NCBI GenBank assembly: GCA_029990205.1
Contig: JAPEKQ010000018.1
Location: forward strand, 1 to 54,008
Source: a bacterium
GTDB taxonomy: Bacteria; Joyebacterota; Joyebacteria; Joyebacterales; Joyebacteraceae
Direction: 5' to 3'
Length of the DNA stretch: 54,008 nucleotides
Position numbers and translations under genes: made by a program. Within the stretch, counting starts at the first letter, position 1. The number at the start of each line of letters is the position of its first letter. Shown piece after piece: positions 25,737 to 34,195 of this stretch. The notes under the pieces were generated by a model. The model made no database searches, was not told where the DNA came from, and saw only the letters and a program-made list of their open reading frames with translations.

Positions 25737-26192
25737 CTACGTATCGAAGATGACGCGGACCGACCACTCGTCGTCCGGACGCTCCACGGAGATCTGGTGG
25801 TAGGTCGGCGCCTTCAGTTCGGTCTTCATCTGATGACGGGTCGCATCGAACCTCTCGCCGCGTACGCGGGCGGTCAGGAGCGACCCCACGCCCTCGGATG
25901 CGCCGACACCCTTGAGTTCGAGGATGTCGAACTCCGAGAGCAGAACGCCTTCAGAGCTGTAGAGATAGAGAAGCTCGGAGAGCCAGCGCACCATGAGGTG
26001 TTCGAGATCGTCCGGACGTCCCTCGACGCGAATCTCGAAGCTCGCACCGGACGCCACGCTGTCGAGATCGCACATCATGTCGAAAGCCGCGGCCGCCGCC
26101 CCCGCGAACGCGGAACGGATGTCCGGTGCGCGGAAGGTCATGCCGACGTCGGCCGTGTGTTCTATCTCGGTGTACTCGGGACGACCGGTCAT
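25737..26192 (-). CDS. Archease (RtcB activator)
   Basis: A 151-residue protein with the archease pattern: EIEHTADVGMTFRA at the start, DDLEHLMVRWLSELLYL in the middle and VRVIFDT at the end. Asp and Glu residues of the metal-binding site (TADVG, final FDT) are kept. Archease speeds RtcB guanylylation and allows multiple turnover. It directly precedes rtcB, which supports this role. Confidence 0.95.
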   Translation of the reverse strand: MTGRPEYTEIEHTADVGMTFRAPDIRSAFAGAAAAAFDMMCDLDSVASGASFEIRVEGRPDDLEHLMVRWLSELLYLYSSEGVLLSEFDILELKGVGASEGVGSLLTARVRGERFDATRHQMKTELKAPTYHQISVERPDDEWSVRVIFDT

Positions 26193-26246
26193 CTCGGATG
26201 CCCCCGCGTCTCGCTCCGTACCGGGCGCGTGGGCCCGGGCAGCGAA

Positions 26247-28142
26247 CTAACCGGCTCCGCCGCCTCCGCCACCGCCGCCTCCACCACCGCCGCCGCCGGT
26301 CCCGCCACCGCCCGTGCCGCTGGCGGTGCTCATCGCGCTGCCGGCAACGGAGACCATGCTCGACATCCCCTCGGCCAGACCCGAGATCCCGCTCATGCCG
26401 TCACCGATACTGCTCGCCGCGCCGACGTACCACCCGGCAGCGAACGGTCTCCCCGCGGCCTGCTCCATCGCCGGCAGGATCGGCTCGAGCTGCTTGAGAA
26501 CCTCCTTCGCGACGCCGAGCGATGTCGCGTAGACGAGGAAGTGCTCCCAGAGCGTGAGCGATTGCGGCGGGGCCTCGTCGAGCGTCGAGAAGTGAAGCAG
26601 GTACTTCCGGAGCGCCTGCCACTTCTTGAACTCCAGACCGGCCTCCTTCGAGCGCCGCTTGATGAGCATCGACAGCGCAATGACGAGGACGCCGACCACC
26701 ATCGTCGCCAGAGCCAGCAGGTTCTGCGTGAACGCCGTGATGAAGACGCCGGCCGCCGTGCCGAGGATCCCGATGACGAGCGCGAGGATGGCCATCTTCG
26801 TGCTCGTCGGCTCGAGCAACTCCTGTTCCCGCGCGTCCTGAACGATGCGCTTCTTCCAGTTGCTGAACCAGGCGAGGAATCGCGACGAGTGTCGCTGCGC
26901 CTCGCGCTTGAATTCGTTGAGCGAGAGTTTGTTGCCCTGGACGCACTCGGCGCCGAACAGGAACATCAAGAGGCTCCGCTCGCTCTCACTGAGATCCGAG
27001 ACCTCGTGGTTCACCCACTCCAGCACGTAGTCCTTGCCGCCGCCGAGCATATTGAGGAACCCGTGTCGCTCCTCGATGCGCTCGGTGATGGTCATGTATC
27101 CGCGCCGCGCGAGATCGAGCATGGTCGCCACCATGTCGTCCGCGTTCACTTCACCGGACCGTACGAGATACCCAACCTCCGCGGGCGAGCGTTCGGACGG
27201 AAGCTCGCGGTAGTAGTCGCCATCGAAATCGACCTTGTGCTCGCGTCCGAACCTGAGGAAGAGTCCGAGCCACGTGAGGAGCACGGCAAGCCCAACGCCG
27301 ATGCCGAGGAACCCGCCCATGCGGTGTATGCGCCGACGCTTCTCCACGTAGTTCTGGGCGGCAACGCGCCGCGCGTTCGCCTCCTCCACCCACTCCCGCT
27401 CTTCCTCGAAGACCGTCGTCCAGATGTCGCCGCTCCGTCGGCGGGATGCGCCGGGGACGAGTTCCGGAGGGAAGAGCACCCTGAGTTCGACGTACTGCTG
27501 TGACGGCAGGCGATCGACCCAGAACGAGATCGTCCGCGAGTCCTCGATGGTGTACTCGCTCGTCAACGGCGCGTGGAGCCATGCGCGCACGCGGTCGATG
27601 TCGGCTCCGGCCGGCAGGTGGATGACGCCCTCGACGCGACTGGTCGGGACGGTCCAGTTGTCGCTGATGAACATCCAGTAGAGGACCGCGAAGTCATCGT
27701 GGACGACGACCGCATCGTGGACGGTGTACGAGATGTCAAAGCGGCGGTGCTCATCCTCGGCCCGGTAGAACCACTTGATGCGCGCGAAGCGCCCCTCGTA
27801 GTCGTAGTCGACGTAGTACATGTTCTCCGGGCGCTGGTCGTCGAGAACGCGCGGACTGCCGTGCGTATACGGGACACCGTTCTCGCTCACGATCAGGTCG
27901 GTAACCTCGACCCGGTCACCGGTCGACGCGCGCTTGGCCACATCGTAGTAGGCGAACGTGAAGTCGTCCTCGAACGCGAACGTCCGCGCCTCGCGCACAT
28001 CGAACCCGCCGTCCTCGCGGACCGTGATGTCGAGCCGGACCTCGGGGAAGTAGTATTCCTTCGCGGCAGCCGGCAGTGCGGCGGCCAGCGCGACGAGCGC
28101 GAGGACGACCAGGACCGCGGCTGTTCTTCGTCGTGTGCGCAT
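26247..28142 (-). CDS. DUF2207 membrane protein with poly-Gly tail
   Basis: A 631-residue protein with a signal peptide (ending LPAAAKEYYF), an extracytoplasmic domain typical of DUF2207 (VREDGGFDVREARTFAFE ... WTVPTSRVEGVIHLP), a membrane helix near 290, the cytoplasmic segment with PAEVGYLVRSGEVNADDM and TMLDLARRGYMTI, and two more helices (about 460-510). It ends in a run of Gly broken only by Thr, Ser and Ala (about 25 residues). Function is unknown; the family is widespread and often ends in a Gly-rich stretch. ATG 28142 is chosen because GGGAGGG lies just upstream. Confidence 0.88.
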   Translation of the reverse strand: MRTRRRTAAVLVVLALVALAAALPAAAKEYYFPEVRLDITVREDGGFDVREARTFAFEDDFTFAYYDVAKRASTGDRVEVTDLIVSENGVPYTHGSPRVLDDQRPENMYYVDYDYEGRFARIKWFYRAEDEHRRFDISYTVHDAVVVHDDFAVLYWMFISDNWTVPTSRVEGVIHLPAGADIDRVRAWLHAPLTSEYTIEDSRTISFWVDRLPSQQYVELRVLFPPELVPGASRRRSGDIWTTVFEEEREWVEEANARRVAAQNYVEKRRRIHRMGGFLGIGVGLAVLLTWLGLFLRFGREHKVDFDGDYYRELPSERSPAEVGYLVRSGEVNADDMVATMLDLARRGYMTITERIEERHGFLNMLGGGKDYVLEWVNHEVSDLSESERSLLMFLFGAECVQGNKLSLNEFKREAQRHSSRFLAWFSNWKKRIVQDAREQELLEPTSTKMAILALVIGILGTAAGVFITAFTQNLLALATMVVGVLVIALSMLIKRRSKEAGLEFKKWQALRKYLLHFSTLDEAPPQSLTLWEHFLVYATSLGVAKEVLKQLEPILPAMEQAAGRPFAAGWYVGAASSIGDGMSGISGLAEGMSSMVSVAGSAMSTASGTGGGGTGGGGGGGGGGGGGGAG

Positions 28143-28218
28143 CTTCCCTCCCGTGTGAGACCGGTCGCAGAGGCGGCCCCGGGATCGGTCGCGGACCCGG
28201 GCGCCGCCCTGACCCGCG

Positions 28219-29574
28219 TTAGCCCTTCGCCGCGATCGACACATCCCGCAGGACGATATACGGGTACCAGTGGCTCCCGATGCCACCCAGGATCCCCGTG
28301 CGTTCGACCTCCTTCGAGATGGCGACCACGCTATCGCGGAACAGCTCGTAGACGTTGCCGGATATCATCGCGTCCTTCACGCGCCCGACAGTCTTCCCGT
28401 TCTCGATCTTGAGAGCGTACATGAGGTTCCCGGAGAAGTCGCCGGCCGCGAGGTTGGCCATGATGATCCCCATGATGCTGTCGACGAGCACACCGCTGCC
28501 GATCTCGCTCATGAGCTCGTCGTGCGGCTTCTCGCCGCCATCCATCACCCAGTTCGTGATCTCCGGTGACGGGGTCTTCCCCAGCTCCTTTGACATGATG
28601 AGACGTTTCGCTTTGAGTCCGTTGCCCGTCGGCGCGTGGTGGAGTTTCGCCGCCGTGCGACGGTCGGTCAAATAGCTCTTGAGCACTCCGCCTTCGAACA
28701 CCGTCGTCTCCTGCATCGGCACGCCCTCGTCATCGAACGCAGCCGAGAAGTACCCGCCGGAGCGGATGCCGTCATCGCGAAGCGTGATGCGCTCATCGAG
28801 GATGGTCTCGCCGAGCTTCCCGGCGAGCGGTGAGATTCCCTCGTCGACGTACAGACCGTTCACGCCCAGGTTGAGCGTGAGGAAGATGTCGGCGACCGCG
28901 CGGGGCGTCAGCACGACCGTCGTTTTCCCGGGACTGATGTCGACATTCGTCCGTCCACGCTTGATGTCGTCGATGGTCCTGGCCGCGAGCCCGGCGTGGT
29001 CCGCCCCGAACTCCGTCCCGGAGTAGCCCGCTCCAGTGTGGAGCATGCTCGTCCCCTCGATGAGGAGCCCGCCGACGTAGAACTCGTAGGCCGTGCGCTC
29101 GAACTCCGCCTCGAACCCGCGACAGGTCGCCACGCCGATTCGCTGCATCCGGCGCGCGGTGGCCGAGTCGGTGTTGACCTGCTTCTCGTAGTCGAGGACG
29201 CGCGCGATGGCATCTTCGGAGTGCTTCATCATCTCGTCGACCGTGAGAGCCTTGACGCGCTCATCGGTGATCGACGGCGTCGGCAGCTCCGCCGCTTCCG
29301 AGAACTCGAATGTAACGGGTTCGCCCTCGGCCGCCGTGGCGAGCGCGTTGTCGACCAGCCCGTCAATGTCCTCGAGCCTGGTTGTGGTCGCGAACCCGAG
29401 CTTTCCGTCCTTCACAAGCCTCAGAGCCGCACCCTTCTCCTCGGTATCGGAGAGCGACTTGAGCGCTCCCGCCTCGTACTCGACATCGGTCTCGAGGTTC
29501 TCGTAGAAGAAGACCTCGGCGCGCTCGACACCCCTGGCTAGAGCTCTCTCGATGATCTTCTTCACGTTACTCAC
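28219..29574 (-). CDS. tldE: TldE/PmbA-family subunit
   Basis: A 451-residue homologue of TldE (PmbA), the non-catalytic partner of TldD: N-terminal ARGVERAEVFFYENLETDVEYEAG, later HTGAGYSGTEF and a C-terminal GNVYELFRDSVVAIS. No HExxxH is present, as expected. The E. coli TldD/E heterodimer degrades unfolded peptides and trims the microcin B17 leader. Its start overlaps the end of tldD by 8 bp, so the two are made together. Confidence 0.95.
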   Translation of the reverse strand: MSNVKKIIERALARGVERAEVFFYENLETDVEYEAGALKSLSDTEEKGAALRLVKDGKLGFATTTRLEDIDGLVDNALATAAEGEPVTFEFSEAAELPTPSITDERVKALTVDEMMKHSEDAIARVLDYEKQVNTDSATARRMQRIGVATCRGFEAEFERTAYEFYVGGLLIEGTSMLHTGAGYSGTEFGADHAGLAARTIDDIKRGRTNVDISPGKTTVVLTPRAVADIFLTLNLGVNGLYVDEGISPLAGKLGETILDERITLRDDGIRSGGYFSAAFDDEGVPMQETTVFEGGVLKSYLTDRRTAAKLHHAPTGNGLKAKRLIMSKELGKTPSPEITNWVMDGGEKPHDELMSEIGSGVLVDSIMGIIMANLAAGDFSGNLMYALKIENGKTVGRVKDAMISGNVYELFRDSVVAISKEVERTGILGGIGSHWYPYIVLRDVSIAAKG

Positions 29575-30937
29575 CTCCGATCACGACGTTCTGGATCCTG
29601 ACGTGCGGCGAACCGTGCGTCACCGGCAGCGGGAACTGGCCGGCCTTGCCGCACCCTCCGCCCCCGTCGTGGCACGCGAGATCGTTGCCGATCGCGTCGA
29701 TGCTGTCGAGTGTGGTGAAGACATTCCCCGTGAGCATCACGTCGCGCACCTGCTCGGCCAGCTTTCCGTTCCGGATCATGTAGGCGTCGGCGGCCGTGAA
29801 AGTGAACATCTCGCCGTTCGTCTGCCCGCCCGAGGCGGAGATGGCGTAGATGCCGAGGTCGATGCCCGCGATCATGTCGTCGAACGTGGAGTCCCCGTTC
29901 TCGATGACGGTGTTCCGCATCCTCGGCACCGGCGGATGGCGATAGTCGATGAGCCGCGCGCTGCCCGTCGGCCGCTCGCCCATCTTTCCGGCGGTCTCGC
30001 GTGAGTGCAGCCGGCCGACGAGCTCGCCCTCGCGGATGAGGTACGTCTTCTCGGTCGGAACGCCCTCGTCGTCATAGACGAGATAGCCGCGATACCCCTT
30101 GTCGAGTCCGGTGTCGTGGACGTTGAGGAACGGCTTGCCGAACTTGCGGCCGAGGACCATGACCTCCCGGAGGTTCTTGTTCTCGTAGACGTTGTCGCCC
30201 TCGGAGAGATGCCCGAACGCTTCGTGGATGAAGACGCCACCGAGCCTCGGGTCGACGACGACCGCGTACTCGCCGGCCTTGACCTTCGGGGCGTCGAGCT
30301 TGCCGAGCGCGACCCGGCAGGCCTCCTCGACCCCGGCCTCGTTGCCGCGCGCCACGTTGAAGTCGTTGCTCCCGCCGAACGATGCGCTGTACGACTGCGA
30401 ACCCTCACCGCGCGACGCGACGGGCGTGACCCGACCGCCGATGTCCACTCGCTCCTGGTAGACCATCGCGCCCTCGCTGCTCCCGAACCAGAACCGGCGG
30501 TAGCGGTCGAAGTACAGAAGCGAGCTCGTGATGATCTCGTCGTGGAACCCGAGGACCTGTTCGTTGTACGCCCGCATCATGGCGACCTTGTCCGCCAGCG
30601 AGACGTCCCGCGGGTCGTTCTTCACATCGAGCGCCACATCCGCGATGACCGGTTCGACAGGCGCGAGCTGACTCGTGCCGTGACCGACGATGCGTGCCTG
30701 GTCGACCGCGTGACCCGCGAACTCGTCGATGCGGTCCAGGCTGTTGAACGACGCGAACCCCCACCCACCCTTGTAGAGGGCACGGACGTTCCCGCCGAAG
30801 TCGACGCGACGCCCGAGTTCCGAGATCCGGTTCCCCGTGAAGCCGACGCGCGACTCCTCGGTGTCCTCGATGTGAACCTCGAGGTAGTCACAGCGGTCCG
30901 CGAACTTCGTCAGGACCTCCGAGATACGGTTCTTCAT
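29567..30937 (-). CDS. tldD: TldD metalloprotease
   Basis: A 456-residue protein with the zinc motif HEAFGH (238-243) and the following Glu/Cys ligand region (CHDGGGGCGKAGQ near the end). It is the catalytic half of the TldD/E protease, which threads unfolded peptides into a central cavity. Its ATG overlaps the osmC stop (ATGA), and its end overlaps tldE, forming an osmC-tldD-tldE unit. TldD/E processes RiPP precursors in several bacteria, so it is a candidate leader peptidase for the peptides at 43 kb, but that is inference only. Confidence 0.96.
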   Translation of the reverse strand: MKNRISEVLTKFADRCDYLEVHIEDTEESRVGFTGNRISELGRRVDFGGNVRALYKGGWGFASFNSLDRIDEFAGHAVDQARIVGHGTSQLAPVEPVIADVALDVKNDPRDVSLADKVAMMRAYNEQVLGFHDEIITSSLLYFDRYRRFWFGSSEGAMVYQERVDIGGRVTPVASRGEGSQSYSASFGGSNDFNVARGNEAGVEEACRVALGKLDAPKVKAGEYAVVVDPRLGGVFIHEAFGHLSEGDNVYENKNLREVMVLGRKFGKPFLNVHDTGLDKGYRGYLVYDDEGVPTEKTYLIREGELVGRLHSRETAGKMGERPTGSARLIDYRHPPVPRMRNTVIENGDSTFDDMIAGIDLGIYAISASGGQTNGEMFTFTAADAYMIRNGKLAEQVRDVMLTGNVFTTLDSIDAIGNDLACHDGGGGCGKAGQFPLPVTHGSPHVRIQNVVIGGE

Positions 30938-31356
30938 GAGGTCTCCTCGATCGTAATGGTGTGCGTGACCGGCGTCGCCTGCTTCAGCGCTCCGCTCACC
31001 GTGCAGTACTTCTCCTCGGAGAGCCGGACGGCCCTCTCGATCTTGTCCTTTGAGAGCCCCTTCCCCCGGATGATGTACTCGACCTCGACGCCGGCGAGTC
31101 CCGGAGTGCCATCGTCCCTCTTCTCCGCCGTCACGCGGACGTCAAGACTCTCGACCGGCTGGCGCATCTTCTGGAGTATCTCGATCGTGTCGATTCCCGT
31201 GCACCCGGCCAGCCCCATCAGCGGAAGCTCGGCGGGTCGGAACCCGTCGCCCTCGCCGCCGCCCTCGACGCTCGCGTCCATCTTCATCTCGCGGCCGCCG
31301 CTATCGGTCCCGACGAACTTCCAGCCGCTCACCCACTTCGCTTTGACTTCGAGCAT
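30934..31356 (-). CDS. OsmC family protein
   Basis: A 140-residue OsmC/YhfA-like protein: the pattern ELPLMGLAGCTGIDTIEILQKM carries the first conserved cysteine, and KYCTVSGAL the second. OsmC proteins use this Cys pair to reduce organic hydroperoxides with thiols; YhfA-type members have less clear roles. The ATG has AAGGAG 7 nt upstream. Its stop overlaps the tldD start by 4 bp. Confidence 0.92.
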   Translation of the reverse strand: MLEVKAKWVSGWKFVGTDSGGREMKMDASVEGGGEGDGFRPAELPLMGLAGCTGIDTIEILQKMRQPVESLDVRVTAEKRDDGTPGLAGVEVEYIIRGKGLSKDKIERAVRLSEEKYCTVSGALKQATPVTHTITIEETS

Positions 31357-31380
31357 GTGTCTCTCCTTGCGCTTCTGCAT

Positions 31381-31460
31381 GTGTCCGGTTTCCGCATACG
31401 TACGTTGCAGCATGTCCGGCTGCCGCGCACATCCGGTTGTCGCGTGTGTCCCGCTACTGC
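31381..31460. repeat. Four imperfect 16-bp repeats
   Basis: Units close to YRTGTCCGGYTGCCGC start near 31380, 31411, 31428 and 31445. They fill the gap between the osmC gene and the upstream phosphodiesterase gene and run into its last codons. No function is evident. Confidence 0.6.
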
Positions 31461-33415
31461 ATGTATCCAAGTGAGCGGAGGCGTTCCTGCGTCTCCTCCG
31501 GCATGTCATCCATGGCCATGCTCTGACGCGGCACGCGGACCTCGGTCTCGTAGGTCTCGACCGTCTCGAACTCCGCACGCGCGTTGAACTCCTCGGTGAA
31601 CGTCCCGGTGAGGACCCGGCCGTCCATGTCGTCGGCGACCGGAAGACCGAGCGCCGCGAGAACCGTCGGGGTGATATCAAGCACCGACGCGTCGGTCAGG
31701 ACGGCGCCGCGCCTGAACTGCGGGCCGACGAACACGCCGATCCCGAGAACGTCGTGCGCGCCTGAAATGTCGAGCACGCTGAGGAACTCCGAGATCCGGA
31801 CGCTGCGGCCGTCGCCGGTGAGAAGCATCGGATCCTCGGGCGCCGCGATCTGGAGCTCGGGCGTGACGGTCACTTCGACGAAGTCGTCGCCGACACCCTC
31901 CTTGTCGACGTCCCGAACATAGAATCCCGGCGAGTCGCCGTCGGCGATCGTGAGCGAACCGAACGTGCGCGCGAGGTCATCACGCATGCGCGCGTTCTCC
32001 TCCGCATCGAGCGTCAGCGGCTGGAGATAGAAGCTCCCTCCGAGATTGACATAGCTGACATCGGTGAGCGAGTAGCCGAGGGCCTCAAGCAGCACCTTCG
32101 TGCGGAACGAGACCATCTGCATCCCGAACCCCGTGTTCGCCTGGAACCCGTGGTCCGACATGATGACCTCGACGCCGTCGTCCGCGACGTACCGCCGGAT
32201 GCGGGCGAGTTCGCTGTCGGCGAGCATGTAGACATCCTCGATGACGCGACCGTAGGCCTCGACATCGGCCGCCGCGAGTTCGCCGAACGGTTCCGGATCG
32301 AAGAACTTCCAGTACTTGTGTGAAACAGAATCGGTCGCCTTGTAGACCATACCGAGCATCTCAGGCCGTGCGCTTCGCAGACGGTGGCAGGTCGCATCGC
32401 TGATGATCCTCACGAGCGCCTTCTGCTGCCGGTGGTAGAGCTCGAGCTGCGTGGCGCCTGGGCGACGCTGCGCCACGGCGATCGAGGCGAGGTCGGTGAG
32501 CGTCGAGAGCCGCGCGCCGTTTCGCGCGGCGTCGAGCGCGATCCCGAGGTAGTACGCGCCTCCGCGCGCCCGGACGTCCTTCCCCTGGCGTCTCAGCTTC
32601 TTGATGAACGAGAGGTCCGGGGGAATCGTGTCGTCGGTCATCGCGAGGATGCCCGGCACGCAGAATCCGTCGGCGCTCGCCGCCGGCGGCCACGTCAGGT
32701 ACCACTCGACGAGCCCGTAATCCCAGTCGAGCTGCTCCTCGAGGATGTCCCACACACGCTTCACGAGCACCTGGTCGGAGCGCGTGTCCGAGAGTCCGCG
32801 GATGCCGTGCTTGTCGGCCGTCTTTCCGGATGCGACCGACGTGAAGATGCGGGTCGAGTACATGGGCTTGAGGGACTCGAGCGTACCGCCCGTCCCCTCG
32901 GACATCGCCGCCGCGAGGGTCGGCAGGTCGCCGCTTTCGAGCAGCGGGTTCGCCACGCGCCACGTCATCCCGTCGAGTCCGACGATGAGGAGACGCAGCG
33001 GAGGCTCGGACGGCCCGCGCTCGACATTCGCCTGGATGCCGAACGCCACGAGAACGGCGATGATCACCAGCGCGCCCGAGATGAGGCAGAACGAGTAGCG
33101 TCCTTCGGAGAGGTCATCGAACAGCCAGAGCCCTCTGATGCGGTTCCGGCTCCGCTTCGACCGGTCGCGTGAGGCGACGGCGGCCACGATCCCTCCGACG
33201 ATCATTCCGAGGATCCCGCCGATCGCGCCCGGGATCACAGCGAAGTACAGGAGACCCAGCCAGACGTTGTCGACGAGGAACGGGTTCTCGGCAACGAGCC
33301 AGATCAGCACGCCGACCGAGATCAGAAGCGCGGTCCCTTTCCATAGGCACGCCGTGCGCCTGAACCTGATGCCCGGCGTCGCGTTGCGATGTCCCGCACT
33401 CCGTCTCGACGACAT
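31454..33415 (-). CDS. Membrane-bound alkaline-phosphatase-superfamily hydrolase
   Basis: A 653-residue protein with three hydrophobic segments in the first 125 residues and then a type I phosphodiesterase/nucleotide pyrophosphatase domain: LLIVGLDGMTW (metal Asp and nucleophile region), HGIRGL, KATDSVSHKYW (metal Asp/His) and EVIMSDHGFQ (Asp-His). It hydrolyses phosphate or sulfate esters outside the membrane; the substrate is unknown. The C-terminus ETQERLRSLGYMQ resembles a short tail seen on related sulfatase-like proteins. TAAGGAG precedes the ATG, and the outer-membrane protein gene ends 9 nt upstream. Confidence 0.88.
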   Translation of the reverse strand: MSSRRSAGHRNATPGIRFRRTACLWKGTALLISVGVLIWLVAENPFLVDNVWLGLLYFAVIPGAIGGILGMIVGGIVAAVASRDRSKRSRNRIRGLWLFDDLSEGRYSFCLISGALVIIAVLVAFGIQANVERGPSEPPLRLLIVGLDGMTWRVANPLLESGDLPTLAAAMSEGTGGTLESLKPMYSTRIFTSVASGKTADKHGIRGLSDTRSDQVLVKRVWDILEEQLDWDYGLVEWYLTWPPAASADGFCVPGILAMTDDTIPPDLSFIKKLRRQGKDVRARGGAYYLGIALDAARNGARLSTLTDLASIAVAQRRPGATQLELYHRQQKALVRIISDATCHRLRSARPEMLGMVYKATDSVSHKYWKFFDPEPFGELAAADVEAYGRVIEDVYMLADSELARIRRYVADDGVEVIMSDHGFQANTGFGMQMVSFRTKVLLEALGYSLTDVSYVNLGGSFYLQPLTLDAEENARMRDDLARTFGSLTIADGDSPGFYVRDVDKEGVGDDFVEVTVTPELQIAAPEDPMLLTGDGRSVRISEFLSVLDISGAHDVLGIGVFVGPQFRRGAVLTDASVLDITPTVLAALGLPVADDMDGRVLTGTFTEEFNARAEFETVETYETEVRVPRQSMAMDDMPEETQERLRSLGYMQ

Positions 33416-33424
33416 ATTCGCTCC

Positions 33425-34051
33425 TTACCAGATTGGCGCCCTGTATCCGACTGACAGCGAGATCGCGAACGTGTCCGCGTCGAGCGACTGATCCAGATTG
33501 CTCTCGTCCGTGCCGAAGGACCCGCGCGTGAAGTCCATCACGATGTAGTCGGCCCGGATCGAGAACAGGAATTTCGAGCTCCGGAAGTAGTCGATGCCGA
33601 TCGATGCGTATCCCCCGTGTCCGGTGAGACGAGTGAACTCGTCGAGCGGCGCGTCGAGCGAATCGGTCTCCATGAGCTGACGGCAGTAGCCGCCGCTCAC
33701 GAAAGGCTGAAAGGCGCTGTCACCGACGACGCAGTACTTGATCCCGATGAAGGTCTGGTCCAGGTCCCACTCCCCTTCATCGATGTGGTGATTCGACTGC
33801 ACGGTGCGAGCCTCGAGTCCGATGTTGTCCACGACACCAAGCATCAGGCCGAACCCGAACCCCCAGCCCTCGTCGATGTAGTAGTCACCGACGAGCCCCT
33901 CGCCGATCGGGAAGATGTACCTCGGGATCTCGACGCAAACCTCGGCGCCCCGCCGCGAGCGCGGGACGAATCCCCGGAGCTCGGCGGGCGCCGCATCCGC
34001 GGCGAGGAGCATCAATACCAGTGCAAGCGCGATCGTTGTCTTTCGAACCAT
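33425..34051 (-). CDS. Small outer-membrane beta-barrel protein
   Basis: A 208-residue exported protein: signal peptide MVRKTTIALAL ... ADAAPA, then alternating amphipathic strands (GWGFGFGLMLGVVDNIGLEAR, FLFSIRADYIVMDF) ending ISLSVGYRAPIW with a terminal aromatic, typical of OmpA-like or OmpW-size barrels. No family could be named. The ATG at 34051 has AGAGGTG upstream; the longer frame was rejected because it lacks a signal peptide start. Probably co-transcribed with the phosphodiesterase gene. Confidence 0.78.
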   Translation of the reverse strand: MVRKTTIALALVLMLLAADAAPAELRGFVPRSRRGAEVCVEIPRYIFPIGEGLVGDYYIDEGWGFGFGLMLGVVDNIGLEARTVQSNHHIDEGEWDLDQTFIGIKYCVVGDSAFQPFVSGGYCRQLMETDSLDAPLDEFTRLTGHGGYASIGIDYFRSSKFLFSIRADYIVMDFTRGSFGTDESNLDQSLDADTFAISLSVGYRAPIW

Positions 34052-34195
34052 GAAACACCTCTGTGGTCGCAGTTCCGGGGTCTCCGGCGACAAGAGCTGG
34101 ACGTATCCCTTGGACACGTCACCGGGTCCGGAGGATGACGGGGCGAGCGGGACGCCCGGAGGCGCCCCACGAAGACCATATGCCAGGAAATGGCC

